A stretch of DNA of 64,000 nucleotides from Fistularia commersonii (lineage: Eukaryota; Chordata; Actinopteri; Syngnathiformes; Fistulariidae): assembly GCA_037954325.1 (NCBI GenBank), contig JBBMNZ010000001.1:23766258-23830257 (forward strand), given 5' to 3'. The notes under the pieces were generated by a model. The model saw only the letters and a program-made list of their open reading frames with translations, was not told the origin of the DNA and did no database searches. Positions 1 through 12,156 of the stretch are shown here, one piece after another. Each line of letters starts with the position of its first letter. Position 1 is the stretch's first letter. The translations under genes were made by a program, and so were the position numbers.

Positions 1-1165
1 CACAGCTTCCTGGTCCTGACAGGGAGTTGGAATTTATTCTTGATATTCATCTTATTGAGCGTTGATCCTTAGAACTAACTGTGAGCTCCGTGGAAAGTTC
101 AAATTCTTGTTGACCATGGCAACAAGCATGCAAAAGGTGAGAGGCATGAGACAAAAATAGCATCAAATAAAATGTTGTTAAATGGAGAATATATTTATAA
201 ACTGTTCTTTTACAAACAGGCCATACCACCTTTGGCAGAGCAAATAACGAGAATAATGAATGCTGAATTTGAATTAGAAGGCGATATAATCAAGTTTTCC
301 CTGGAGACAGTTTTCCGTCCTCGTTGTTATAAAAATGGATGTCGCTGGATTTGAATTCTGGAAAAACAAACGAAAAATTGAACAGAAAAAGATTTACGGC
401 CCATAAGTTCCACCGCACCGCGTATTTTGCGGCATATTCATTTCCCAGTTTGTGCCACTATTTAAATTCCTTGGCGAGTACTAGTTAATCTATATTACAA
501 CAAGTGCTGATGGGCGGGATTTTTAGAACCTCATCTGTTACAAGATACCGATTTGGCACCAATTATCAATAATCTGTGTTTTCTCCAGGCTTCGGGGTGG
601 CATTGCAGCTGTCGCCTTCTCAACATGTGCTGATTGACTGATATTCCTCGCCCGGGACGCAACACTGATACTCCAGCACAAGGTCAGCGCTCTCACTGCA
701 GATTAACAATTACAACTCACTTCATCATTACCAAAAGCAGTGCTTGCAGTGAGAAATAAATTTCATTTCTTTACCCAGAGTGTGTTTTAGCTCAAAGATA
801 AAGAATTTGGGCTTGTGGGGTTGGGTGGGTCCATTCGTCTTACTGTCTTTGGCCACTGCAATGACAATACCTCTGCTGCCACTGCTGAGAAATGGTTTCC
901 AGCTATTTGCATTTTTATTGACGCTCCAAATTGCAAATGGCTCCTTCCTCCTTCTGTCTTTGTCTTTGTGTTCACAAGGAAAAAAACTCCTCATTTGTTC
1001 AAACAGTCCGCTATATAAATCACCATCGCAGAGTGGAGTGAACTGAACTCATCTCTGAATAAAACATTAGGTGGCAGAAAGAGCAAACTCAGAGCAGCTT
1101 TATCTCCAAGGTCTTTTTGGTCTTTGAAACTTGCTGCGTCCGGTTAATTCCACGGGGATAGGTAA
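1..1165. other. Unannotated non-coding stretch
   Basis: No open frame here resembles a protein I know; the longest are under 90 codons and overlap on both strands. I see no transposon ends, and only short homopolymer runs. The stretch stops at the (ATTC)n tail of the SINE-A copy that follows. Confidence 0.6.
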
Positions 1166-1517
1166 TAGTGAAATTCATTCATTCATTCATTCATTTATTC
1201 ATTCATTTATTAAGTGCTGGGGGGGTGCAGGAGTCTGTCCCAGCCGTCAGTGGGCCGGAGGCAGGATTCACCCGGTCGCAACCTGATCACAGTGCCACAT
1301 ATGGTGACATACAACCATCCACTCTTTCATTTTTACTCATCCTATTGGGACATACAACATTCACTCTTTCATTCACATGTCTGGGCACGTCTTACCGGCC
1401 TCCGATGAACTTCTGGTATGATTTTGGACACATCACAAGGATATGCTTGCAGTTGGAATCAAAGCAGGGACCTTCTTGCGATGAGGCGCAGGCGCTAACC
1501 ACTGCGCCGCTGTGCTA
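1166..1517 (-). mobile_element. SINE-A copy (tRNA-headed teleost SINE-like repeat), minus strand
   Basis: Read on the minus strand, this begins with a tRNA-like head containing GCGCAGTGGTTAGCGC (A-box-like), then CGCAAGAAGGTCC and a decayed B box (GCTTTGATTCC). The body follows, with at least two internal modules of the CATTCACTCTTTCATTCA type, then the end module whose plus-strand form is GGAGTCTGTCCCAGCCGTCA. The 3' tail is the (ATTC)n array at 1169-1212 on the plus strand. I use the working name SINE-A for this family in all entries. The head and simple-repeat tail fit a repeat copied by a LINE; I recognise it as a very common teleost dispersed repeat but give no database name. Confidence 0.75.
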
Positions 1518-2894
1518 ATAGTGAAATTAGAGCAAGTAGGGAAAAACGAACGGCAGTCACAGCTGCGGTTTTGAAGCTTTTCTGTAAATGTACCATGGAG
1601 AGCGTGTAACATGCACCAAGTGCAATAAGGGCCGTCACAGTAATCAGTCAGACACATTGATTGCCTCGCTGTTTGTAGCTTCACAAGTGCAATATAGATT
1701 TGGCCATTACCACAGTCAGTATGCTGTAGTAACACACTGTCCCGGCACTCTATACGAGTGTGCAATTACTTAACAGTGAATTGTTACAAAACAAGATCCT
1801 CACACCTTTTTTTTTTTGTCTCCTGCTTTTTTTTGCCACTCCTCTGTTTTGTAACTGCGAGCAGACCAAATTTCATTGTTTATGTATTTATTCATTGTGA
1901 AGCGGGGATTACTGACTTTACAAGGTCATTCAAACAGACGAGTGAATACTCTATTGACTGAAATGTAAATACAGGCTGATACTGGGCTCCAGTCACACGG
2001 CTTGAGGAACCGTTGTTGTCTTCATTGTCCTTCGTTGTCAGTCAGAGGAGCAAAAGTGTTTTTCCTTAAACTGCTGATTAAGTTGCTCCAGCCTTCATCA
2101 GGGTCCGGGGATCTTGGGAAATGGAAAAGTAGGAAATGAGATGTTGATATTGATTTGACAGAGGGCACCTTTCAGTTTATATTAAACTGACTGACAGTCA
2201 TACAATAACCCCTCTTTACCTCAAGCTACCTTGTAGAAAACATTATGGAAATTCTCTGAATTCTTGAGAATGTGTTTACGGTGTTCAGCTCATATTGTGC
2301 AACGTACCAAACAAGCCTCACTTCTATCCAATGTACTGTACATACCATCTTTTATGTATATAGCTGCACGTATTGTTTGGCAAGTTTTAACTGGAAATGG
2401 TGACACAACTGGATGACATGCTTGTCTCTTGCATCTCATTCCCTCACCCCTCCTCTTTAATCATCACCTTGACACCTGCACAGGGAAGTAAAATGGAGTG
2501 ATCTGTCTGTCTGTCAGTGTGAAAAGTCACCAGACGGGGCAAGGAGAAAGGACAGGGCTGCGGGAACGACATTGTGAAATAATTGTGAAGGAAGCCACAA
2601 AAAAACCTGCACCTCTACATGAAATTCCTGTGATCGATACAAAGAAAAACATGATCGGACACATTCATTCTGTTTCTTTTTTAGAAATTTCACACTCATC
2701 GTTCTCTTCGAGGACAAACGTTGATTGGTTCATTCTTTTTTCGCAGCTGGTGATATCTGCTTAGCCGGTCTAACCTGTCCCTAGCAATGCAGTCTGGCTT
2801 TTACGAAAGCACCTCGAGTCCTTCCCAGGCCGAGCCGGATATACAATGACTGCAGTGCCTTCACCGTTGAGCGCGGCGGCTCCCGACAGGACGA
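1518..2894. other. Unannotated non-coding stretch
   Basis: No recognisable exon or transposon. Contents are T-rich runs near 1808-1835 and short open frames of up to 110 codons without familiar motifs. Frames at 2498-2764 (+) and 2514-2717 (-) overlap each other and look like chance. Confidence 0.55.
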
Positions 2895-3040
2895 AGTGCC
2901 TGAATTACTTCTAACAGGAGGCGTCCGGGGGGCCTCCTTGTCAGGGGGCCCCGAACCGCCTCAACTGAACTGTTTTTAGCCAAAGATCAGCGGCTCTCCT
3001 CCGAGCCCCCCTGAGGTCTATGATTTCCTTGCCCTTGTGC
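2895..3040. mobile_element. Fragment of a dispersed teleost repeat, probably LINE-derived
   Basis: The stretch around GGAGGCGTCCGGGGGGC, CCGAACCGCCTCAACTG and CAGCGGCTCTCCTCCGAGC matches, from memory, a short block that recurs through teleost genomes and that I associate with Rex-type LINEs. Only about 130-150 bases are present, with no open frame. The family assignment is tentative; the claim that this is a repeat is firmer than its class. Confidence 0.4.
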
Positions 3041-3265
3041 TAAGAACATTCACTATGTGGAGGAAACTCATTTCAGTTCCTTGAATCCTACTCCTTCTTC
3101 TTCCCTCCCAAATCTAGCAACTTAAGAAACAATCCAAAATATGCCTTAAGCTTGAAATCGTCTCATGTTGCACTTATGCTGCCAGAATCTTGAAGCACAA
3201 AATAAATCAAGTGAAGGGTAACATCTTTCAGACATGCCTTAAATTACGCTCAGTTTAAAGCTGGA

Positions 3266-3547
3266 CAGGACTGTCTCAGAAAATTAGAATATTGTGATAA
3301 AGTTCTTTATCTTCTGTAATGCAATTACAAAAACAAAAATGTCATACATTCTGGATTCATTACAACTGATATATTGCAAGCCTTTTATTATTTTAATATT
3401 GCTGATTATGGCTTACATCTTAAGAAAACTCAAAAATCCCGTTTCAAAATATTAGATTATCATGAAAAAGTAATTTTAGTTTTTTTAATTTCATTACAGA
3501 AGATAAAGAACTTTATCACAATATTCTAATTTTCTGAGACAGTCCTG
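3266..3547. mobile_element. Tc1/mariner-type MITE with 56-bp perfect terminal inverted repeats
   Basis: The arms at 3266-3321 and 3492-3547 are identical inverted copies as I read them, starting CAGGACTGTCTCAGAAAATT. A TA follows the right end; the left flank reads GA, so the TA target duplication is probably mutated on that side. The roughly 170-bp core carries GATTATGGCTTACATCTTAAG and has no coding capacity. The same core motifs occur near the ends of the Tc1 element at 32098-33973, so that family, or a close relative, is the likely source of the transposase. A second copy of the same length lies at 20951-21232 with the core inverted. Confidence 0.85.
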
Positions 3548-4265
3548 TATATCCTGATCTCTGACTTTGCTTTATTTTAATAATTATTTGATGCTGTTCG
3601 AGTAAACGACTTCTGTTATTGTTTCTGCTTGCTAATTGTGAATGGTGTCCCCGCTGAGTCCGGACCCAGAAAAAAGGGCCGAATCTAAACTCAGAACACT
3701 CGAGTCGATAGAGAAGTTAAAAAAAGCAAGCTTTTAGTAAATTTTGGGGTATTTTGGAGGCTGAGCATCAGATCTCACAACAAATTGTGTGTGTCTCTGA
3801 GAGAGCCTCTCAGAGGTGCTTCGTACTAACAGCAGAAATGAACACATGGAAAGACATGTAGTGTAATCCAATTTAACCCCATGTTTGTTAAAGTAGCTTG
3901 TTCTCCTAATGTTTTTCCCCTTTCCCTATGTGCCTGTGAGTATCTCATATTTTTTTAGTTTGAAATGGTCTTCCTTGCAAACATGGTTCTTAGTATTGCT
4001 CTACTGCTGGTACACCAAGTCAAAGTTACTCCGTAGCCACGGCCGAGTGTCAGCCTTGGCTCCTGTCCACCTCTAATTCCAGTTTCTAATGCAGTTCAAC
4101 TTATTTTCCATTTTTCCTTTTTTTGAACTTCCACCATTTATCTAATTACCCCCTGTGTGACAAGCGTTCCACGTTCCACGGGAGATCCCACCTGCTGCAA
4201 GGGAGGCATGTGAGCATCGGGTCAGCCCCTTCTGGGCAATGCAGGGGATGCACAGAGACCCATGT
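3548..4265. other. Unannotated non-coding stretch
   Basis: Nothing recognisable: no coding similarity, no repeat ends. It ends at the 8-bp duplication CTTTACAG that flanks the next element. Confidence 0.6.
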
Positions 4266-4273
4266 CTTTACAG

Positions 4274-5401
4274 CGGGGGCGTCAAACTCAAATTCACAGT
4301 GGGCCGAAATTGACAAATAAAATCACGTGCAGAACCCAATATTTGTTGAAAAATTAACTGCAACTGATACGTCCTGCTCAACCTTTTTAGATGGGAACAA
4401 ACTTCAGTTTTGCCTAAACACAGACTCTGGAACAACCAAAGCTTGATATAAAAAAACACATGAGAAATTAAATTTGTCAGAAACGACAAATCAGTGGTTT
4501 TCACTTCTTATTTAAAAAAATAAAGTATGTCTATTTCTGTATCCTGTCAGGTTACTTTTTAAAGTATATCTTTTTCAACTATGAACTGACCATGTCTTGC
4601 AGTAGAAAAAGTGAAACATATATTCAAGCTCAGTTTACCACACTCTTATTTACTCTGGACATTGGTCTAAGCCAGATACCTGGCATTTTTTCTTAGACAT
4701 TCATCAATGTCTGGGGTCTGAGCTGAGGAAATCCACAGGACTGAGGGAAGTTCTTCATCAGTGAGTCGACTTCTGTTTTATTTGTTTTTGTTTGTTTTTG
4801 AGGCGTTTTGTTCACCTTCATCATTGAGAACGGTTGTTCACATAGATATGTACTGCCGAACATTGAGAGCATTTGAGCAGCTTGGGTGCGCAATTGGGGC
4901 ATTGTGTTGGGGAGGAAACATCTAAAACCACGCAGCACTAACAGAGTCATATTTTGATTTGAGCATTTCATTAAATTGGAGTTCAATTAGCTCCATTTGG
5001 AGGTTGGTGCGCTTTCCATGTTGATCGCAAAGGCAGTTCAAATCTCTCTTTCTGAGCATCCAAGTCAGCAAATCGCCAACTCAGGTCTCTCCTTTATATT
5101 CGTGAACAGATAATCTGCCCCCCACCTGTCTTGGAAGCTCCTGTTGTCCATCTTTCGTTTGGCCATTTTTGTGGAGGCTGAAATTAATTTGCCCGATGTT
5201 ATTAATTTGCCCGATGTCAACAGAAAAAAGGAGCGCTTGCGGGTTCGACTGCACTCCAACATACTCGCAAATCATCATGGGATTTGTAAAACATTACATG
5301 CGACGGGCCAGCTTTAATGCACATTTGATACAATCTCACGGGCCAATTATAATTACACTGTGAACCAAATTTGGCCCGCCGGCCTGAGTTTGACACGAGT
5401 G
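4274..5401 (-). mobile_element. Internally deleted hAT transposon with intact target duplication
   Basis: The termini share GTCAAACTCA in inverted orientation (near 4281 and near 5380), followed inward by GGGCC-rich subterminal sequence typical of hAT/Charlie elements. Both flanks carry the perfect 8-bp direct repeat CTTTACAG (4266-4273 and 5402-5409), the length made by hAT transposases. The coding strand is minus. Inside are the N-terminal and C-terminal ends of a transposase with the middle missing (separate entry). Autonomous hATs of this kind run to several kb, so at about 1.1 kb this is a deletion derivative that could once have moved using transposase made elsewhere. Confidence 0.9.
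4690..5166 (-). pseudogene. hAT transposase remnant (GTF2IRD2-like), N- and C-terminal ends only
   Basis: On the minus strand a start at 5166 opens with MAKRKMDNRSFQDRW, the N-terminal signature of hAT transposases related to the domesticated protein GTF2IRD2. It is followed by a hydrophobic FT/FTN segment and a frame end at 5065. Downstream, in other frames, come DLDAQKERFELP, MELIELQFNEMLKSKYDS and then FGSTYLCEQPFSMMKVNKT, the conserved hAT C-terminal dimerisation (insertion) motif, ending in a stop near 4690. The central RNase H-like catalytic core is absent; family members are usually about 600 residues. With the internal deletion and at least two frame changes it cannot encode active transposase. 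The sequence shows the motifs; family membership is from established hAT knowledge. Confidence 0.85.
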
Positions 5402-5409
5402 CTTTACAG

Positions 5410-8400
5410 GATCCAAACCAATATTACCAGGGTTGAAGTTGTCGGAGGTTCCCGCTGACCTCCGAAATGGCCTGCCTCCGCAGAGCCATGAACAAACTGG
5501 AGCATGCATTGCTGCAGCTTGCAGGGCACAAGAAGCTGGAAGATATCACGGTTGCCTGCAGGGGTCTACCTATGGCGATGGAGGAGACCACCTCTGAATG
5601 TTGTTTTTTTGAGTCAACCCAGAGACCAGAGACCAACCCAGAGCAGTGATAGTGGTGACATGGTCTAGGCAGCATTTTTCTCTTGGGCGGTCCATCTGTC
5701 AGTCAACTACCCTTCAAACTTGGCTCACGACTTTAACTCTGGGGCGCCACAATACATTCAAAACACAGCATGTGTATAACAACAAAAAATTCTTATACTT
5801 CAGCCTTTGCTCATAGCACTTTAACAAATAAACATGACAAAGTACACTTTGAGAAGTATGGTTAGATGCTAAAGTTCATCCTGCTTACAGCACACTCTCG
5901 AGCTCCCCCTCGCGACTGAGTGTAGGATCCGCAGTACAGATAATAAATGAATGGAAAGATTTTCGGGCTTAAAAACTATTTTGCTTCATTATGATGCAAT
6001 CCAAATTGGGAGCTGTTTATGAGTTAGCAGGTTTCTCAAAAATGTGCTTCACCCCACAACCCGTGGTTAGTATTCATGGACTATTGGGTGCGTATGTGCG
6101 GTGTTTGCTCACCGCCATGCCTCAAAGCCTCATTCAAATGGATTGAAAGGCTCATCGCTAGCGCAGCGACAACAGCGACAGATCCTGCACACACCTGATA
6201 AAAGTTTTACATCGACTCCCCTACAAACGGGATCAGTGTGATTCCTCTGAGAGAGAGAATGTTCTGTTCGGCTGAAACATATGCAGAGCACTTCTGACAT
6301 ATTCACACGTCCATGGATACATTTGTTGCGTAACCAGTAAACCATCTGTTTGAGAAAAATGCCAGATTAATACTGGGTGAACAGTGGATGCAATGATGTA
6401 AAAATTAATTGAATAAAGAAAGGTCTGTGAAGACAGGAGGCGGTCAGTAGGGGGTTGAGATAATTGGTCAGTCAAGGAGAAATAAGGTGCGGTCTCCTCG
6501 TCATTAAAAGATTTTTACAGCACGGGCAAAAAAAATAAATAAATAAATGAAAATGTAAAAATAGGTCAGATTATAAAGAAAGGGCTCAACGGTGTGTGTT
6601 GGAAGAGGCAGGCAGCCCACTGTTTCCCACGGGGCTCAGACGGTTGGAACAGCTGCTGCCGGCCTCTGCACCTGAGGCACAAGCCGCTGCAGCCGGGACA
6701 CACAAAACATTTATGTCAGCCACTCTGCTGCAAATGCATTGGAGGGGGCAAGGGGGGGGGGGGGGGACTTGGAATGGTGCTGTTTGAAAGTGTTTTGATT
6801 TTAAACTCGGTGAAAGATTATTCATCATAGCAGTTTTATATCACGCTACATGACCTATCCACATTTTGCCAAACCTGAGCTCGGTGCATTGAACTTATTG
6901 AATGTTTTCCAGTCCCAGGGGTACAGTTTAGTTTCAGTGTCTCTTGAATCGGTTGGGTCACCGTCTGATATTCTTCCTTCTGAACCCACTTTCTAGAGAT
7001 CTGTCGTAGATGGCGTGGCTAAATGGGACGAGTAGCAGTTTGATAATCCCAGGATCGCTGGCTCTCTTCAGAATGCAAGCGACGTGTAGCCTGGCAGCCA
7101 CCCAAAGCTGCAGAGCTCAAGGCTCTTTTCACCCCATAGTTTTGTCAGGCTCCTCCGCTCATTTGTTCTCATTTCCAGCCTACCTTCCAGAGCTAAGCCA
7201 GTCACATCGAGTTATCTCAGACTTGACAAACCTTATGTAAAGACTGATCGGACACAGACAGAGGAGCGGCCTAATGTATGGAATGTCAAGCAATCTTCAC
7301 CTGCAACCAGCTGGTGTAATTTGCCCCAGAATTCTTATTTTCCCAAAAGCCTGCTCGGAATGTACACGCCTGACTCCAATCCAATGGCTCACAAAATGTG
7401 ATCTCAACCGTGCGACATCTCTTTGGCATGTTAGATGAATGGGGGGGCTGGAGGGCAAAGGGCTTATTCCAGTGTGTTTTGTGTGTTTTTGTGTGTTTCA
7501 TTTGTATAAAGTTTATGCTGCTTGAACAGTACGACATGATGCAATGCAAGTCTTTGGGCTGTTTGATGAAATATGGTCAGTACGTTTTATCTTTTTTTAC
7601 AGTTGGCTAAATCTCTTTCTCACGCTGTATAGAGGGTAAGAACTACACACGACATCAAGCTTTTGAATGAAATTGCATCAATCCATGCTAACTTGCAAAA
7701 TTGTTTCTATTTCGTCCTGACGCTAATCTGTCGGGACATGAGCTTGTATTTTTTGAGGGTTGAGAAATCAGCTTGATTGGTCAAAAATGCCAATGTTGTG
7801 TTGGCAACATATTTTCAAAGGCAATTGGAAGAAAGGTGAGGGAAGTTAAAAAAATAAGATGAAGTTAGAGACGGCTGGAGAACAAGGGCTCGGGCAGTCC
7901 GGGGACATAATCTTGTTGTTATTCTGCCTATGATGTCTCCTGTCGAAACCATTTTGCCCCACGCTTGTCTGAGTCCACAAACAGAGCAAACTACTCTTTC
8001 CACTGCAAGTCAGCACTGTCAACTTGAAGCGACCCGGCCATGTGAACAACCCTGTTCACACAAAGGATTACACTCACCGAGAGGCTCCGCACGGACTGGC
8101 AAACACACTTAAGTATACACACTAACATACATAGCCACATCTGCAACTCAGGCAAATTTTCCAAATCAGCACACTTATTACTTTGTACCCTTTGAGAAGC
8201 AGAAGCTACGGTTGCTTACAAACATTTCTTATTCAGGGTGACGGGGGGAGGATGACGACGACATAGATTTTACTTTTAGATGATATGAAATTTGGAAATT
8301 GAGTTTACCGATGCAGGCGCCGTCAGCAGTGACTGTGGTTCTTTTAGCTCAGTGAGCAAAACATCCAGTCCAGAGTTTTGTTGTCAGCGCAGCAGCAGTA

Positions 8401-8576
8401 CCTCCAACGAGTGGGCAGGAAAGACAGCAAGTAGGCTTGTGATCATGTTAACCAACGCAAAATGGATGGAGAGGAAACTAAAGGAGCTCCCGGTGTTTTG
8501 TACTTTTATTTTAGCTTTACATGAGGCCTCTCTACATAAAGTTTTGTGTGGAGAGCAGTCACACATTTGAAGTCAG
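5410..8576. other. Unannotated non-coding stretch
   Basis: About 3.2 kb with no exon I can defend. It holds a short SINE-A tail fragment (separate entry), a G homopolymer at about 6751-6765 and a few open frames under 95 codons. The frames near 6594-6830 and 7010-7240 overlap other frames and show no known motif. Confidence 0.55.
5900..5955 (+). mobile_element. Short SINE-A 3' end fragment
   Basis: The run GAGTGTAGGATCCGCAGTAC followed by AGATAATAAATGAATGGA resembles the 3' end module and tail of SINE-A, best seen at 57215-57250. Only the tail region survives. Confidence 0.4.
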
Positions 8577-8850
8577 TTTCCAGGTGTCTCCCTGAGCCAG
8601 TCCCAAACCTGAATAAACGCAGAGGATTGTGTTAGGAAGGACATCCGGCGTAAAACCTTTGCCAAAACTAAACATACCAATCGAACCTAACAATCTCATA
8701 CCTGATTGGTCAAGGCCGGGGTTAACAATGGCCGTCACTGGTGCCGATAACCTAAAGGATACCAGTGGAAATTGGGCTACTATGGGTTGAGGAAGTAGAG
8801 GAGGAAGGAGTCTTTGGAAGCAGAGACAGAAGAGGAAAGAAAAGCGTCTT

Positions 8851-9491
8851 GGACTGAGAGTACGGACTTTGAATATTTGGACAATGGCAGGACAAGATAA
8901 AGAGTTGTTCGACATGATGCAGAGAAGGAAGGTGGATATACTGTGTGTCCAGGAGACCAGGTGGAAAGGTAGTAAGGCCAGACGCCTGGGAGCAGGCTTT
9001 AAGTTGTACTACCATGGTACTGACAGGAAGTGAAATTGGGAGTTGTCTTGAGGGAGGAGTTTGTTAGGAATGTTCTGGAGGTGAAAGGAATGTCAGATAA
9101 GCTTATGAGTATGAAACTTATGAGTCTGGAATTTGAAGGTATGATGCTCAATTTTGTGAGTGGCTGTGCCCTGCAGGTGGGATGTGAATTTGAAGAGAAG
9201 GAGAAGTTCTGGAACGAGTTAGATGAAGTGATGCAGAATATCCCCAGAAATGAGAGAGTGGTAATTGGTGCAGACTTCAATGGACATGTTGGTGAAGGCA
9301 ATAGAGGTGATGAAGAAGTGATAGACAGATTTGGTATACAGGATAGGAATGCAGAGGGACAGAAGGTGGTAGATTTTGCGGAAAGGATGGAAATGGCTGT
9401 AGTGAACACCTTTTTCCAGAAAAAACAGGAACATAGGGAAACTTATAAGAGCGGAGGAAAGGAGCACGCAGGTAGACTACATCTTGTATAG
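8851..9491 (+). pseudogene. RTE LINE endonuclease domain (APE-type), frameshifted
   Basis: The protein would nick target DNA to prime reverse transcription. In the first frame (8851 to about 9030) I read RTLNIWTM, then KVDILCVQETRWKG with the catalytic Glu of the QET motif, then GAGFKLYYHG. A frame change near 9030 leads into the 153-codon open frame at 9030-9491. That frame holds EEFVRNVLEV, the conserved VIGADFNGHVGEGN (catalytic Asp and Asn) and KVVDFAERMEMAVVNTF, and ends at KEHAGRLHLV after another shift. The distal SDH-type histidine block of the endonuclease is not intact. Predicted proteins called craniofacial development protein 2-like in fish annotation are usually this domain; here it is a transposon relic. 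Confidence 0.85.
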
Positions 9492-9839
9492 ACGAGGTAA
9501 CCTGAACGAGATCAGTGACTGCAAAGTAGTTGTAGGGGAGAGCGTAGCATAGCATATTAGTTTGTAGGATGACTCTGGTGACAAGGAAGATCAAGAGGAC
9601 GAAGGCAGACCACTGGACAAAGTAGTGGAGGCTGAAAAAGGGAGGAGTGTTGTATGGTTTTCAGGGAGGAGTTGAAAAGGGTCTTGGTGGTCAGGGAGAG
9701 TTTCCAGATGATTGGAAAACTACAGCTAGTGGTGTTATCAGGGAGACAGGTAGAAAAGTACTTGGTGTGTCATCTGGAAGGAAAGTAGATAAGGAGAAGA
9801 AGAGGTGACTATTGTAGACCACAAAGTAGAACTAATTAG

Positions 9840-10785
9840 TAAAAGTGAAGTGAGGAAGGTATTGAAGAGGATGAAGAGTGGAAAAGCAGTTGGTCCCGAT
9901 GATATACCGGTGGAGGTGTGAGAGTGTCTAGGAGAGGTAGCGGTAGAGTTTTTGGCTCAATCATTTAACAGAATCTAAGAGAGTGAAAAATTGCCTGAAG
10001 AATGGAGACAAAGTGTGATGGTGCCTATTTTCAAGAATAAAGGGGATGTGCAGAAGTGCGGCAACTATCGAGGGATAAAGTTGATGAGCCACACAATGAA
10101 GTTATGGGAAAGAGTAGAGGAAACTAGACTGAGAGTAGAAGTCAGCATTTGTGAACAGCAGTATGGCCTCATGCCTAGGAAGAGTACTACAGATGTAGTA
10201 TTTGCGTTGAGAATGCTAATAGAAAAGTACAGAGAAGGCCAGAGGGAGCTGCATTGTGTTTTTGTAGACCTAGAAAAAGCTAATGACAGGGTGCCAAGAG
10301 AGGAGCTCTGGTACTGTATTAGGAAATCTGGAGTGGCAGAGAAGTATGTTAAACTGGTGCAGGACATGTATCCTCGACGTGAGACACAGGTACGGTGTGC
10401 TGTAGGGGTAACAGAGAAGTTCAAGGTGGAGGTGGGACTCCATCAGGGATCAGCTCTGAGCCCCTTCTTGTTCGCAGTGGTGATGGACAGGCCGACAGAT
10501 GAGGTTAGACAGGAATATCCCTGGACCATGATGTTTGCGGATGACATTGCGATCTGTAGTGAGAGCAGAAAACAGGTAGAGGAAAATCTAGAGAGGAGGA
10601 GGTATGCTCCGGAAAGGAAAGGAATGAAAGTTAATCGCAGCAAGACAGAATATATGTGTGTGAAAAAGAGGAACCCGGGAACTCTGGAATGTGGAGGCAA
10701 CAGGGAGTGGAGATCAAGAAGCTGGAGGATTTCAGGTACTTGGGGTCAACAGTCCAGAGCAACGGAGAGTGTGGAAAAGAGGTGA
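9840..10785 (+). pseudogene. RTE LINE reverse transcriptase domain, partly open
   Basis: A frame with stops carries SGKAVGPDDIPVEV near 9880-9920. It is followed by a 264-codon open frame (9991-10785) beginning MPEEWRQSVMVPIFKNKGD. RT motifs appear in order: NYRGIKLMSHTMKLWERV, EQQYGLMPRKSTTD, CVFVDLEKANDRVPRE (the first catalytic Asp kept; the usual Tyr is Asn), VGLHQGSALSPFLFA, and the catalytic MMFADDIAIC with the FADD box intact. The final residues after KTEYMCVKKRN are shifted out of the family frame. Catalytic residues survive, but upstream stops and the missing C-terminus rule out function. Confidence 0.88.
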
Positions 10786-10822
10786 AATGATGGTCCAAGC
10801 AGGTTGGAATGGGTGGAGAATT

Positions 10823-11893
10823 CTATCAAGTGTAATTATCTAGTGAAATATCTGGTGAACATTTACAGTATTTTTGTATTACGCTTCGTTTAAACTGTTG
10901 AATCTTCCTGCTGTAATTCATGTGTGTTTTTCTGTGCGTTCATGTCAAACTCCAAAATTGAAACTAACAAAAAGTGGAACTGCAGTATTTATAAAATTGG
11001 AACAAGTTTCCATACATGTAACGCTCGCATGAAAAAAGGACTGATGAGATTATTCATATTTACCTCTGATTCCACGGTCTGTCATGGATTTTTAAAACTT
11101 AATTAACAGATGATCAATAGTGTTTGCGCAGCAAGGCGACAGGGGCGGATTCTAATTCAGATATCCATACATTATTAATGACATTAGCAAGCTTTGAAAT
11201 TAAATGGAAACAACTGCCACGTTCAATTAAATAGCACTCAAAGAGAAAAGGGGCTTGAAACAAGCGGGAGAGCTCGCTGTAGCAGAGTCAAAGTCCAGCA
11301 GAGTCAAAGAGAAATGTCATCAATTGACATTTAGTGCATGGTTTTCTTCATGAAGATAACTTTGCTTTATAAACGTCGATATAAAGATGTACTCACTGAC
11401 AAACGAAGGCATCGACACTTTACCTGCTAGAGGCAGACCATATGTGACCTCAGCATTATTGTAGTTTATGTATTTGATTACCTGCGAGATAAAATCACTG
11501 TGTACAGTAACTGATGTAACTTTCATTCAGTAAGGACTTTGTGCAGCCTCGCCGCTTAATAACGGTAAAATATAAAAGCACTAATGAGTACAGATGAGCC
11601 CATTAAGCTCTCAACCAGGGGGGAGGTTTTCAGTGCAATGGATGGTGAACGGAATTGCCCAAACACCTTCATAGTGAATAATTCAGTGTCGGTAGTTTGG
11701 CAGCTAGGATGTGAGGGAGCAACCTCGAACTTCAGAAAAACCTTACAGTCACAGGTGGTGCCGTTATACTCTATTGGTCTCGGTCTCAAGATCACTTTTG
11801 AACATTGTCTAGGACATCGGAGACCGGTCGAGACCACGGCAGATTTAGTTACAAACGCACTTAGTGAAAAGTAACAAGGGCCCTGATGTTTTT
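10823..11893. other. Non-coding stretch with a possible conserved AT-rich patch
   Basis: No gene or transposon end recognised. At 11150-11240 an AT-rich patch contains several TAAT/ATTA cores (CATTATTAATGACATTAG, TTCAATTAAATAG), the composition often seen in conserved enhancers. The stretch at 11780-11850 has paired GGTCTCGGTCTC and GGAGACCGGTCGAGACC runs that may be the eroded end of an unknown repeat. Confidence 0.45.
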
Positions 11894-12097
11894 TGTTCCC
11901 TTTTTTTGGTCACCAATGGCTACCGGGAGGAGGTGAGGGCAAAAGGAGCGAAGTGAACTCTGTGGAGCAGCAGTTATGCATGACGATTCTTTTGTAGTTA
12001 AGTTTGGTTTTATAACCCGCAGAGAATATGTACTGTTAACAGGAGCAAGGAGGGAAACCACTTGGCAGAATTCTGCAGGACATTGCGTTTAGTCTTA

Positions 12098-12156
<59 letters not shown>

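Larger units (their letters stand above)
8577..10822 (+). mobile_element. RTE-type LINE, 5' end present, 3' end missing
   Basis: The element starts with a 5' leader I recognise from this teleost family (GGACATCCGGCGTAAAACC, then GGGTTAACAATGGCCGTCAC). An apurinic-type endonuclease and a reverse transcriptase follow in the order expected for RTE-like elements. Similarity stops near 10820, just after the segment equivalent to QAGWNGW, so the RT C-terminal extension and 3' UTR are gone. LINEs normally lose the 5' end, so this truncation is unusual. The missing C-terminal part occurs as a separate fragment at 27358-27720. Frameshifts and stops make this copy inactive. Confidence 0.88.
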
